A stretch of DNA of 64,000 nt, taken from Geosiphon pyriformis. Lineage: Eukaryota > Glomeromycota > Glomeromycetes > Archaeosporales > Geosiphonaceae. Under the pieces are notes generated by a model, which saw only the letters and a program-made list of their open reading frames with translations, made no database searches and was not told the DNA's origin. The DNA is taken from NCBI GenBank assembly GCA_016748015.1, contig JAAOMT010000617.1:41925-105924 (forward strand), read 5' to 3'. The position numbers were made by a program, and so were the translations under genes. Positions 31,521 to 42,469 of this stretch are shown here, piece after piece (position 1 is the stretch's first letter; every line of letters starts with the position of its first letter).

Positions 31521-33640
31521 GTTTTGGGGTAATTAGGAGACTTAAATAGTTCTGAAAATTCGAATTTTAGATATACCTAATGCCCAAACTCTACTGGTAT
31601 AATTCTAATAATTGATTCAAGAAACTAGAAATTAGTTGATGCATTACTATTGCCAATCTCCAGTTTTATTGTGTATGAGTAACTTTCAATCTTTGATTTT
31701 TGTGTGTTATTTAAACTGAGTTTTGTAACAGTATTTGAAATAGTTGGATTTGATAGATAACTTGTGACTATGGTTAATATATTATTGGTACTAGAAGCTG
31801 ATAAATTGGCAATAAGTATATTGCTTATTGTATCATTGAAGTATAATATGATTGATATGAGTCTTGATTTGGGTGATAGTTTAGAGTTTAAAATCAGCAA
31901 TTGGAGTTTTGATATTGATTTTCCATTCATTGATCATTTAACTAAATGTGGCAGTCAATTTGTAAATATTCTTGTTTACTATAATAGTAGTAGATATGTA
32001 TTTTTTGTTACTACTGTTGATTGGTTGACAATAATAAACATAATTAATTTTGAAGACAATTTGGGTTTTCCAAATTATTGTGACATTGTAAAAGTTAATA
32101 AATTGGTTGATTGTTAACTAAGTATTCCTCTAATTTTTGATTAATGGAATTACTAAATTGTTTTAACTTGGAGTTTAAATTAGATAATCTATTTATTATT
32201 AGATTAATGGCTTAGATGTGATTAGCTTCTAACTTAGCTGATTTAAAATCTCTAGTATATGTGACTGTGTTTTGAAGTATTTGTAAGTATATTAGATGTA
32301 TATATTATAGGAGACTATTGCACAGACCACAAATAAATTGGTTTAAGATTTGTGGCACAATAAAGTAATTTGTGTTAATGGTTTGTATTTATTACAGATT
32401 TTAGTGAAAACATCCCAAATAAGTGGTAACTGCTTCAGTATCTCTTTGTTTGATGATTGTAAAAGTATTTGCTAAGCAATTGATGCTATTATTGTTATTA
32501 AAATATCTTAAAAATTCCAGTTTAAATATGTTAAAGTTTTGGAGTTTTTGGATCAAGCTTTGATACCATAAGTTAATGATATCTTAAAAAAAATATGAGA
32601 TTGTTTGTAATGCTCTGATATCATTCCATCTATTGGTTGCAATGGCTTTTTTCATGTTATTAAGCCAAATTTGTGTATTATCTTTTTTGATAGTAAATTT
32701 TTCAAGTTTTGCAATTAATATATAAGCTATTAGTACAAGTAATGATTGTGGTTGTTGTGATTATTGAAGTTGTTATTGTTGGAATAGTAGTTGTATCTGT
32801 TGTTATGGTTTGGTAATTGGTACAACTAGTGGTAAATTAATCATAATTACTGGAGGTAAGTTTTGAGAAACAATAAAAATAGATTTTGAATTATTCTGAT
32901 TTTGCTAAGTTGAAATAATTAGAGTCTGTATTTCCAGGTTTTCTGAAATCAGGTTTTAGTAATTAAATTCTTGATCTTCATCTTTCTTTTTTTCTGAATT
33001 GGTTATTTTTTAAGGACTAATAACTCTGAAATTGGATTGAAGCAGTAGTGATCAAAATTCTAATAGTATTAATAATCACAATTTAAATCTTTTAAAGTAA
33101 TTACTATAGATTTCTAATAAATTGTTTTTTTCTTGGCTGCTTTAAAATATTATTTTTGCTAATAATAATATACTTCCTAATAATATATTGATAGTATTTT
33201 CAGACATGTAATAATATAATGGGTGTATAAGTAAAATGACTTTTGGCTTTTTTTACATATAAGATTGTATTTTTCTTGATGTTTTTGCCAAAATTTGTAA
33301 TTTTTCTTTTTTATTATCTGCAAAAGTAATAGAAAATTTCTGTTTAATATGTTTCTTAATTTTTTTGTTGATTTTTCTAATTATTAAGGTAAACAAATAA
33401 TTCTGTAGCAGCATAATGCTTTAAAGTAATTCACTATAGAAATTAGTAAGTGCTGCTTCTGGATTTTTTTGATCTCTTAAATAAGATTTAATTTTTTTAT
33501 TGAAATAGAAATTGAAAGTTAATTTTGCTGGCCAATGGTTATTGGTTAATTCTAGATGAGTTTAATAGTATTGGAATAAAGCTTTTACAAATCTCAAGTA
33601 ATTTGTTCTTGTTTTTTTTGATTCTGCCACTATTTTAGAT
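31521..33640 (-). pseudogene. Gag of K (degenerate)
   Basis: CCHC region near 31975-32010, capsid near 32150-32640, Gln-rich linker near 32730-32810 and N-terminal domain to about 33635, again opening with GTG GCA GAA. No frame longer than about 100 codons remains. Confidence 0.7.
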
Positions 33641-33675
33641 GATTGCTGTTAGTGTTGGTTCTTTGCTAGATTATA

Positions 33676-33692
33676 CCTTACAGAGAGCACCA
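33676..33692 (-). other. Primer-binding site of K
   Basis: TGGTGCTCTCTGTAAGG on the minus strand, 2 nt from the LTR. Confidence 0.7.
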
Positions 33693-33694
33693 AA

Positions 33695-33854
33695 TATTAC
33701 AGGTGATTATTTGAGGTGTTGACACAAATAACAAATCTGTAACTTGGTGCTTAATAGCTTAACTAATATTAGTAAATCTAAAAGTTTTTGTGATTTAAAG
33801 GTTTTTATATCTGAAGATTTTGGTGTTTAAAGGTTTTGGTAGAGTTTTTTGTAT
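33695..33854 (-). repeat. 5' LTR of element K, part 1
   Basis: Starts TATTAC and is cut at GTAT (33851-33854) by D. It continues at 53260, where GTAT is repeated. The two parts joined match 21451-22415. Confidence 0.88.
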
Positions 33855-34527
33855 TGTTATAGTTGAAATTTACACTTTTTATTAATTATCACATGTATTA
33901 GCTACTGATGTTATATAATTAGCCACTTTATTTTTAAAAAGTAATCATTGATCTGATTAATGATCTGATTATTGACATAATTATTGACCTGATTATTGAC
34001 CACTTTTGATTACTATATAAGTAATGAATTTTTTAGCTGTAGAAATACATATAAGAATAAAAGAAATAAATAAAATAAAATAACAACTTTTATTTTAATC
34101 ATTCTTTTATCACTAATTCTTTTTTCCTATCTTCAAGTATCTGAACATCTTGGAATAAAAAATTACTTGTTAGCATTTACTTACCCTTTTCCTGACTTGT
34201 ATAATTGTAGTATTTTAAAGATTATTGAATAAAATGTGACTGAAGAGTACATCTGATATCTGATATTGAATTCTAAAAGTGCAAATGTGAGGTATAGAAT
34301 TATACTAATATGTGATCATTTGTTGACAGTATAGACTATCCCTTTACTTTCAGATTTTTCAGTTACTTTTTAAAAAGTATAGCGACTGAAATATTTTATG
34401 AGACTAATCTTGTACATTGAATTCTTACTCATTTAATTTACTCCTTGAAATCTCTTTGATTATTTTCATTATCTTACAATTCTGTTCTTTCTTGCTATCT
34501 GTTAACTTGTTATTCTAACTCATAACA
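33855..34527 (+). repeat. 5' LTR of element D (673 bp)
   Basis: TGTTAT...ATAACA. U3 has short tandem units of a GATCTGATTATT type (33950-34005), absent from the 3' LTR. CTATATAAG at 34013-34021 is a likely TATA box. Confidence 0.85.
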
Positions 34528-34560
34528 TAAAAGTAGTGCTCCTTGTAAAGTTGTTAAAAT
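34528..34560 (+). other. Primer-binding site region of D
   Basis: TAGTGCTCCTTGTAAAG (34534-34550) matches the TGGTGCTCCCTGTGAGG primer site of the other family except for transitions, but it begins 6 nt from the LTR end rather than 2. The same tRNA is probably used by both lineages. Confidence 0.6.
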
Positions 34561-36602
34561 CCACTTTGTTTTTTATTGTATGCGTGATTATTTATACTTG
34601 CCACAATAATTAAAAGAACACTTTAAAACACACAACAAAAATAATCTAGACTTTATTAAACTTAACCTTTTGCTCTTCTGCTTGATTTGTTTTTCCATTA
34701 AAAAACAATCCAGTAGACAATTCCAAGACTTTTGAAACTGGTTCTTAAATGAGCATTCAACTAAAATCTACACAGCCTATACAATCTATTACTTTGACCA
34801 AGCTTATTTTAAAGACAACTTTGAAAAAAGAAACAACAGTATCAATCAACTTTTATACTCCACAACCTTTGAACAACAGTCTCCTGATTTCAAATATCTG
34901 AATCATCAAATCCACATTTGGATTGCTGCCCATCAATCAACTGAAACTTCCTTTGAAACAGAAGAAAAAAGCTACCAAACTGCTTCTGTTTTTGACTTTT
35001 TATCAAGCAAATTAGACTTATCCACACAAACAGTTACCTCTGAACCAATAGCTAATGATCTTATGTAAGCAAACATCTTGGCCACTTTTTAAGGTATACA
35101 AACTGCTCTAGGAAGAAGAAACAATACCCCACTACTACTATTCAAAGGTGATGCACAAAATCCAATTGAATGGTTAGATGATTTTGAAAAAACTGTCACA
35201 GCCAATCAATATGATAATAAATACAAGTTCCAAATTGTTGGTGGCTATCTTCAAGGCTTTCCTGCTACCTGGTTCTTACAAGAAACAGATGCCAATGTCC
35301 ATTAAAAAATTATTAAATGAACATCTGCAAATACTGGAGAGAACAATACCTCTTTTACTACCCAGTTTGAAAATAAGTTCAGAATCCCAATTTTAATATC
35401 CAAGTGGCACATGAAATTAGAAAGAAAAACTCAAGACCCAGGAAAAATAATAACTGAATATGCCAAAGCAATAAGAAAGCTAATTAAATGGGTAGACTCA
35501 GAAAGAAATTGGACAGAAAAGCAGAAAATACATTCCTTTACAAAAAAATTGAGAACTGATTTCTCATATGTTTTCTGGTCTTAAAAGATAATCCCACAAT
35601 AAATATGGCTATTGAACTTGCCCAAAAAATAGAAGATAACCAAAAAATGCATCTGGAATCTACTTTTCTTGTTTTTGCTTCTGCTTCTGTTATGGCTTTT
35701 GCTCCCAAAATGGCTGTTATCTTTTTTGCTGCCTAAACTTAAGATCCAAATGAACAGTTAATAGATAGACTTATAGCTAATCTTCTCTGGTTACTAGAAC
35801 CCTTAGCCTAAGCAGTTAGAGAGAATTAACAACTACAAAGACCCAGATTTGAATCTCATTTTAATCAGCTCCAGCAACTCCCTTATCAAAAACAACAAAA
35901 TTATGGCTCACTTGTGTGTTATTGTTGTGGATTAACTGAACATTTCTCCAAAGATTGCAACAATCCTTCTCTGCTTTCTCCAGCTCCTAGAAACAATGAC
36001 AATTAAAACAACAGAACTATTAACAACAATATCTCCAATTAAAGACCTAATCATCCCAACATCAATTTTTTTGAAAAGAATCTTCTAGTTGAAGCTACTG
36101 TTTATCAGTCTTTAAACTGGTAGGTGTACCTCCAAAGGATGAAAGTGCAAGCCAACCAGAAGAAAATCCCTTTTATGCTTTTAACCTAATTGATAATAAT
36201 CATAATATAGATGAACTGGCTATTAATCTCTTTGACTTGACAAAAAAGAAGAAGAAAGCCAAGGTTAATTTCATTTTAGATCTCAACAAAGCCTCAATTT
36301 CCATTGCTGATAACAATAAGCCACTAAAAGCCAAAGTTTTTAAGAATTCTCCAAAGTTGGAACCCCTAGAAATAGTACAAAAATCTGGTTATTATTCTGT
36401 TGTCAAAGATTTTATGAAAACACTTGCTTATATTATCTTTGGCCAGTTAATAATTCATCTTCAATTTAAAAAAAATCTTTGCAAATTCTTGATTCCTAAG
36501 AAAAAAACACCAAAGACCAACAAGCACCCATGCCAAGCTGGACTTGCTGACAACAATAATGTTACTTCTCTTATTTGTAAAGCCCAAGTAGCTGGTATTA
36601 CC
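34561..36602 (+). pseudogene. Gag of element D (degenerate)
   Basis: The leader and N-terminal part run to about 35100. The capsid follows (LLLFKGDAQNPIEWLDDFEK, then GGYLQGFPATWFLQETDAN near 35240-35300, then KTQDPGKIITEYAKAIRKL), then a Gln-rich stretch and a CCHC knuckle (35917-35958, CYCCGLTEHFSKDC). The tail has a Lys-rich piece open at 36237-36605. It is split by stops and a frameshift near 35280-35300. The tail is interrupted by a solo LTR at 36603. Confidence 0.75.
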
Positions 36603-36629
36603 TGAATAGAAAAACCAATCCAAAGTTAT

Positions 36630-36870
36630 AAAGAAACATGACCAAAACATGACCAAAACATAACATAACACAGAATAGTGCACAATAATATTGGATAATG
36701 CATTATAACATAGGATAACATGTTATAATGCAGGATAATACAGAATAGCACACAATAATATTGGATAAATGTGTTATAATATAGTATAATGTGTTATCTC
36801 ACAGAATAATACAGAATAACATATAATAACATCAGATAACATATTATAACATAGAATAACTAGTGATAAT
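36630..36870 (+). repeat. Tandem degenerate repeats in the third-family LTR
   Basis: Repeats of a short unit built from ATAACATAGGATAAC and GTTATAATRYAG blocks, about ten imperfect copies. The position within U3 corresponds to the U3 arrays in the other LTRs. Confidence 0.7.
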
Positions 36871-37270
36871 ATAAAAAAATGAAACAATAACAGAAATAAC
36901 AAAGCAATAGTTAGTGATAGTAAAACAATTAAAAGTAATTCTGTAAAACCAAAAGAATATATAAAAGTAAGTAGTAGTAAAAATTAGAAAAAGAGACAGA
37001 TAGATACAAATTTCTAGACAAGAATCAAATATTCATACCTCTTCATCATTTATTATCTTTCCTATTTTATCTTCTGAAATAAACCAATTATTAAAGAAAT
37101 CAGAATTACGAATTCATGTTCTCAAACTTTGTGGAATTTATGTGAATTAATCCTTGTCTCATATCTTTGTTCTAGGACAGATGCTTTTAGCATAACCACC
37201 TTGAACTATTAACAATTTGGACCAATTGCTCTTGATCACAGTAATTGATGATACTAATTTATCTTTTCTT

Positions 37271-37272
<2 letters not shown>

Positions 37273-37315
<43 letters not shown>
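37273..37315. repeat. Poly-T tract (43 nt) in solo LTR
   Basis: An uninterrupted T run located just after hairpin 2 in the same place where other LTRs have T-rich sequence. It parallels the poly-A tract at 1-101, which is the same site in an inverted LTR. Confidence 0.85.
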
Positions 37316-37673
37316 CTTATTTTTTGTGAAGCAGCAACATAGTAAAATTGACTGTCTAGAAATAGACTTCATGATAGCCTGGTAAAAGAGGGAAGCTCTC
37401 CCTAAGTTTTGGATATTAACATTATCTTGTTAGCTTACCAGAAGAGCAAAAAGACAACACCAGACCCTAACAACTGCACTCGTTAGCTTAGAAAAGAAAG
37501 CTCACATTTATGAAAAATGTTGCAATCGATGAAAGACAAACTCTGTGCCTTATAACCAAAGAACTTAATAGGTAAAATCACATCCAGAAATAGATCTTCA
37601 GAAACTGATAATCAAAACTAAGCCAACAGAATTACACGGAAGACACATTATCAATAATTGAGAGCACCAAACA

Positions 37674-38060
37674 TTACTATTTCTCATACCCACCAAGTTT
37701 ACTCATAACACTAGTTACTTCATTGATCTGATCCTAGACAATAGATTATCTGTTAGCATTATTGCCAAACACTTCTTAGAAACAATTGGCAAAAAGATTG
37801 ATGAATTGTTCACAAGACCAATGACTAATGTACATAATAATAATAAAAAAGATTTGGATATAGCCAAAGCTGTTTCTGTCTGAATTAATGGCATTAGCAT
37901 TGAAACTAACATGAAAGTATCTGAAGCAAAAGAATACACCATAATAGTTGGCAATAAATGGCTTAAGAAAGCAAAAGCCTTGCTTAATTATAAACTCTGT
38001 AAACTAACCATCAGATGTAGTAAAAAATTTATCATGGTTAAGTGTTGCCATTAGACAACT
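37674..38060 (+). pseudogene. Protease of element D (degenerate)
   Basis: The active site is LILDNRLSVSIIAKHF, so DSG has become DNR. TIIVGNKWL is the second motif. One TGA between the two. It corresponds in position and length to a retropepsin. Confidence 0.7.
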
Positions 38061-38560
38061 CCTCCAATACTCAAACAAAGCCAAAAAAAAAAGCAATCAG
38101 ATGAGTCAGATGATGAAGAAAGTGATAAAGAAGATAAACAAGAAGAACAAAAAGAAACTGCTGAACTTGTCTACACTATTTTTACCAACAATAGCAAACC
38201 ATTAGATAATATCAAAGCAAATAAAGAAAAAATTATGGTAAATGACAAGCTGATTTGTTGGCCCTACTATGATATTCTCAGAAAAATCTTTGACAGAAAG
38301 CCTGGCAAGAAAGCCAAATACAGTTATTGGTGACATGATCTTTGTGTCCAGTGCTGGTGCAATAAACCATTGTACTTTTCTAGCAATAAATACATGTCCT
38401 GCCTGATCTATTACAAAGATTAAAAACCAATCAGCTTGATACCTTGTAAAGAAATAAAAAAAGTTCAAAAGTCTTTTAAGAATAAACTATCTGAGATTTA
38501 ATCATTAATTATAGAACAAAAAAAACTCTTCTCTAAAGAAAAAAAAGTGAATATTGAAAA
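38061..38560 (+). pseudogene. Protease-RT spacer of D with Cys motifs
   Basis: An acidic/Lys-rich stretch, then a CVQCWCNKP...MSCLIYYKD block with four cysteines near 38340-38415. It may be a remnant equivalent of the ten-Cys region, but the match is weak. No dUTPase motifs found. Confidence 0.5.
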
Positions 38561-39480
38561 TCTATTGGCTAAAAATAGCCCAGTTATATTTAAAGAAAGT
38601 AATGCTCCTGGATGCACTCATGTAATACAACATATTATTACCACCAGAAAAACTTGTTCTATCCACTTAAAGCCTTATTAGTCCAATTATTACAATGATA
38701 AATTCATTAAGAAAGAAATAAACCAGATAAAAATCTTGGATTCATACAAAAAACCAAGAGCAAATAGGTATTTTCAGTTGTAGTAATATCCAAGAAAGGT
38801 GGAATCTTATACTTTTGTGTTGACTACTGCCAATTAAATGTTATCATTAAAAAAAACATGTATCCACTCTCCAAAATTGATGCAATGCTAAACCAATTTA
38901 ATGGTACTGCTTTTTTCTCAATCATTAATCTAACTGCTAAATTCTGGCAAGTAAAGATAGATCCAGAAAGCAGAAAAAAAACTGCCTTTATCACCAAGTA
39001 TGGCACCTATGAATTCACAGTTATGCTTTTTGGTTTCATTAATGCTCTTCTCATATTTTAATGTCTAATGGACAAAGTATTTGAATTAGTAAAAGAAAAC
39101 TTTGTTTTAGTTTACTTGAATGACATAATAGTATACTCAAAAACCTGGGATGAACATCTTGAACATTTGCAAAAAGTTTTTAATCTTCTCAGAAATGCTG
39201 GTCCTAAGATCAATCCAATTAAATCTTTCTTTGAACATCAATCTACTCAGTTCCTTGGTTATCTTATTACAAAAGATGGAATTTTCTCTGATCCAGCCAA
39301 AGTGGAAAAAGTTCAAAACATTAGACAATTAATAAATGTATATAAATTACACTCTTTCCTTGGTTTGACCTTCTATTATCGTAAATTTGTCAAGAATTTT
39401 TCCAAAATTGCTGCTCCTTTCAATCAGCTACTTAGAAAAAATGTTAATTATTACTGGAGCACTCATTAACAAAAAGCTTT
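38561..39480 (+). pseudogene. Reverse transcriptase of element D
   Basis: Open pieces are 38858-39061 and 39068-39469. Motif A INLTAKFWQVKI (Asp to Asn), motif B MLFGFINAL, motif C YLNDIIVYSKTWDEH, then FLGYLITKDGI. Both altered catalytic Asp codons are GAT-to-AAT changes, so the ancestor probably had normal DD. Confidence 0.82.
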
Positions 39481-39930
39481 TGAAATTTTGAAGAAAAAAC
39501 TGGTTACAGAACCTATTCTTATGCAACTTGATCTAGATCAATCTTTTATCCTCCACACTAATGTATCTGGTTATGGACTTGGTGCTGTTTTCTTTCAAAA
39601 AGATGAAGATGGCAAAGAACATATCATAGCATATGTCAGTAGAACTTTCACACCAGCCAAAAGGAACTACTCCATTACTAAGCAAGAATGCTTAGCAATA
39701 GTTTGGGCTACTAGTTACTAGGACAAATATCTTTTTAGTGTGAAGTTTTTGGTGATAACAGATCACCAAGCCTTGGTTTGGCTATGTAACAAAAAAAAAC
39801 TGAAACACAAATAGATAACTTGCTGAATATTTCACTTGGACAAATTCAACTATAACATCCAACACCACAAAGAAGCTATTTATCAAAATGCCAATACTCT
39901 CTTCAAACTTACCATTCAGTAATAGTATAA
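39481..39930 (+). pseudogene. RNase H of element D
   Basis: Open at 39488-39721: HTNVSGYGLGAVFFQ (Asp to Asn), AKRNYSITKQECLAIVWA with the catalytic Glu, then a TAG. ITDHQAL follows, and NANTLFK is a decayed NADALSR-like end. Confidence 0.75.
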
Positions 39931-41000
39931 TCTTCTCAAATTAAACCAACTTAATTATTAATAACTCCTCTTTTAACAAAACATAATAATAAACTTGGAC
40001 AACTACTTTGCCTTAATAGAATTTTTAGGTAAAGGACAATACTTACCAGAATACACTTGACAACAAAGAGAACATTTGTGCAAACAATCAAATTTCTATT
40101 TGATCCACCAAAACCAATTATATAAAAGAAATAAAAAAGATCCTGACCACTTCCAAAGAGTCATCAGATTTGAAAAAAAAGAAATTGTAATATACAACAT
40201 ATATACTGACCCATTAGCTAGACACTTTGGAAAAACAAAAACAATTCAAAAAACTTTAGCTCACTATTATTGGTCTATCTTGAAAAAAAACATTGCTGAA
40301 TACATTAAAACCTATGACATCTGCCAAAAAAGAGACAAACCCAATCACAAAAAAGATATTCATTCAATCTTTGTTAGTCAACTATTTGACAGAATTGGTA
40401 TAGATGTTATTGAATTTTTAACAATAACTCCTAATGGCAACAGATACATTATTACAGTTATTGACTATCTTACAAAGTGGGTAAAAGCAAGAGCCACTCC
40501 AGACCAAACAGTAATCTCAATAGCCAATTTCATTTATGAAAATATTATCTGCCATCATGGCTGCTTCAAAGAACTTTTATCTAATAAAAAAAGAGCTTTT
40601 CTCAGTACACTGGTTAAAGAACTTTGTAAAAAAATGAGAATATGTCATAAACTTTCTTCTTCTTACCACTCTTAAACAAATGGCTTAGTAGAATGTTTCA
40701 ATAGAACACTATGTGAAACTCTGGCCAAAACTAGTGAAGAAACAAACTTATGAGACAAAGTACTGTTTTCAGCTTTGTTTGCTTATAGAACTGTGAATTA
40801 TGATATAACAAGTTATGAACCTTTTTATCTGCTCTATGAACACATGACAACACTACCAATAAAAATTGACATTGAGACAATACCCTTTAAAAAGATCACA
40901 ATAGAAAATTACAAAGACATTTTGCAAAAAAAACTTGGTACCATTCTTGACTCCTTAATAGAAGCATGAATAATTGCTTTTAAAAAGATAAAACAGTTCC
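39931..41000 (+). pseudogene. Integrase of element D
   Basis: Open at 40076-40675 and 40775-40969. It has a zinc region ARHFGKTKTIQ...YDICQKR (one Cys lost to Tyr), first Asp in IGIDVIEFL, second decayed (LLSNKKRAF) and Glu in NGLVECFNR. Then FAYRTVNYDITSYEPFYLLYE, a common integrase block. Stops at a Gln and a Trp position. Confidence 0.82.
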
Positions 41001-41581
41001 AAGAAAAGCTTAAAAAAAAGAAAACCTATAAAACACTTTTTTTAAGTATTGGTAACTTGGTAATGGAATACTGTTTAGACAAAGACAATATCTATGGTGA
41101 TAAATTTTCTAGCCAGTGAAAAGAACTCTTTATAGTCAACAAAGTTTTGAACAATGATTCTTATATTTTTTAAGATCAATCCAGAACAATCTTCAATGAT
41201 CATCCTGTTTATGATATACAACTCAAGAAATATTATAAACGATCTGATTGGTTGCTTGTTATGGTAATACTGATCCAAATAATTAGCAAAAATCAAGTAT
41301 AAATAAAAGCATCATTTTCAAAACAAAGATATCTTCAATTAATATGAACAATTATTTTCTGGATTAAAACATTCAAAATGTCTTCTATACTTTTCATAAG
41401 TATTGGATCAAAAACTATCCAAATGCTACTCTGACTATTAAAAAACAAACTACCATAACTGATAACAGTAGAACATATACTGTTATTAGACCAAAAAAAA
41501 CCACTACCAGAAGAGAAAAAATTGGTAGCAAAATGGATAAATATCTGTTAGAGAGTATAACAGCAGCTATACTCTTATCTT
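41001..41581 (+). pseudogene. Post-integrase region of D, part 1
   Basis: Lys-rich tail, a GPY/F-like FDDHPVYDIQLKKYY block near 41195-41240, then a charged helical stretch. Cut at 41581 by H (TSD TCTT 41578-41581) and resumed at 52305. Confidence 0.55.
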
Positions 41582-42411
41582 TGTTACTTATAAAAAAAAC
41601 AGATATAGAAAATAGTAGACTAATAAAAAAGTAGTAGTTAGCATGTGAACACACTGCTCAGCAATGTGAAGCAATGTCAAAAATTACAGCACATTACTCA
41701 ACAATGTGGAGCAATATTAGAAATTAGGACACATTGTTTAACAATGTAAGCATTGCTCAAGAAATCATAGTACATTGCTCAAGAATGTGAGCAATCTCAT
41801 AGAACATAAATTAGGTATATATAGTGGTAACATTAAAAGCAAAAAAGACAGACCTTTTAGTTTAGATTTGATCTAAGCAACTTTTCCATTCACAAATATT
41901 AATAAATAATTATTTACTATTTTAATTCATTTCCCACTATTAACACTTTATATTGATAGTAATTGATACTTAACCACATTGAAAAAATAGCTCTTAATTA
42001 CAGCTATTGATGGAATACTAACATACAAATTGCCTTGGCTTATTTTTTTATTTCTTTTTCTTGCTTTATTTTTGTTGTTATTTTGTTAACTTGATTAAAA
42101 GAAATTACACATAAAGGTACTAATGTCAGAATATAGCACTGGTAAAAAACCCAGGAATAAAAATAGACACTTGAAATTGAGGATATCTTACCAGGAGAAT
42201 TACCGGCCATTATGCTGAGAAAAAAATTGATAAAACCGTGGTTTCAGGAAGCTACAGATAAAACTCTCAATTAAATCTCTGTTTATTATACAAAAGACTC
42301 AACCAAAACATTCAAATACAAACAATCTACAAATATTACCAACATCATTAATTGAACACCAAATTATGAGTTTGTTATTTGATTTAAGACTCCAAATAAT
42401 CACCTGTAATA
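41582..42411 (+). repeat. 5' LTR of element H (830 bp)
   Basis: TGTTAC...GTAATA. Its U3 differs from the Y/C/J type; R-U5 is homologous, with both hairpins (41935-42015) and GTATATATAG as TATA box near 41813. Confidence 0.88.
41640..41805 (+). repeat. U3 tandem repeats of H, CATTGCTC-AGCAATG type
   Basis: About four units of roughly 40-45 bp, each with an inverted pair such as ATTGCTCAGCAATG followed by TGAAGCAAT. Copied in the 3' LTR (about 50710-50870). Occupies the place of the GGAATTCC arrays of other LTRs. Confidence 0.75.
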
Positions 42412-42413
42412 TT

Positions 42414-42430
42414 TGGTGCTTCCTATGAGA
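42414..42430 (+). other. Primer-binding site of H
   Basis: TGGTGCTTCCTATGAGA, 2 nt from the LTR end. Confidence 0.72.
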
Positions 42431-42469
42431 TTTAATCTTACAGAAAACCAGCACCAACAACAATCCAAA

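Larger units (their letters stand above)
36603..37673 (+). repeat. Solo LTR of a third family in element D
   Basis: About 1070 bp between D gag tail and D protease; D coding sequence resumes at 37674. Likely TSD TTACC/TTACT, so 5 bp with one transition (a 4-bp alternative is possible). The R-U5 part is related to the main family (hairpin 2, AGCCTGGTAAAAGA, TTAGCTTACCAGAAGAGC), but the U3 part is unrelated. Confidence 0.75.

Noticed and set aside
36630-36870. Satellite or centromeric repeat.
   Set aside because: The array is only about 240 bp and lies in the U3 part of an LTR, so it is an LTR component.
38340-38415. Cys block in element D as a full copy of the ten-Cys region.
   Set aside because: Only about four cysteines are seen and the flanking signature blocks (CGKKLSSMG, KWDNxPC) are absent; similarity is too weak to call.
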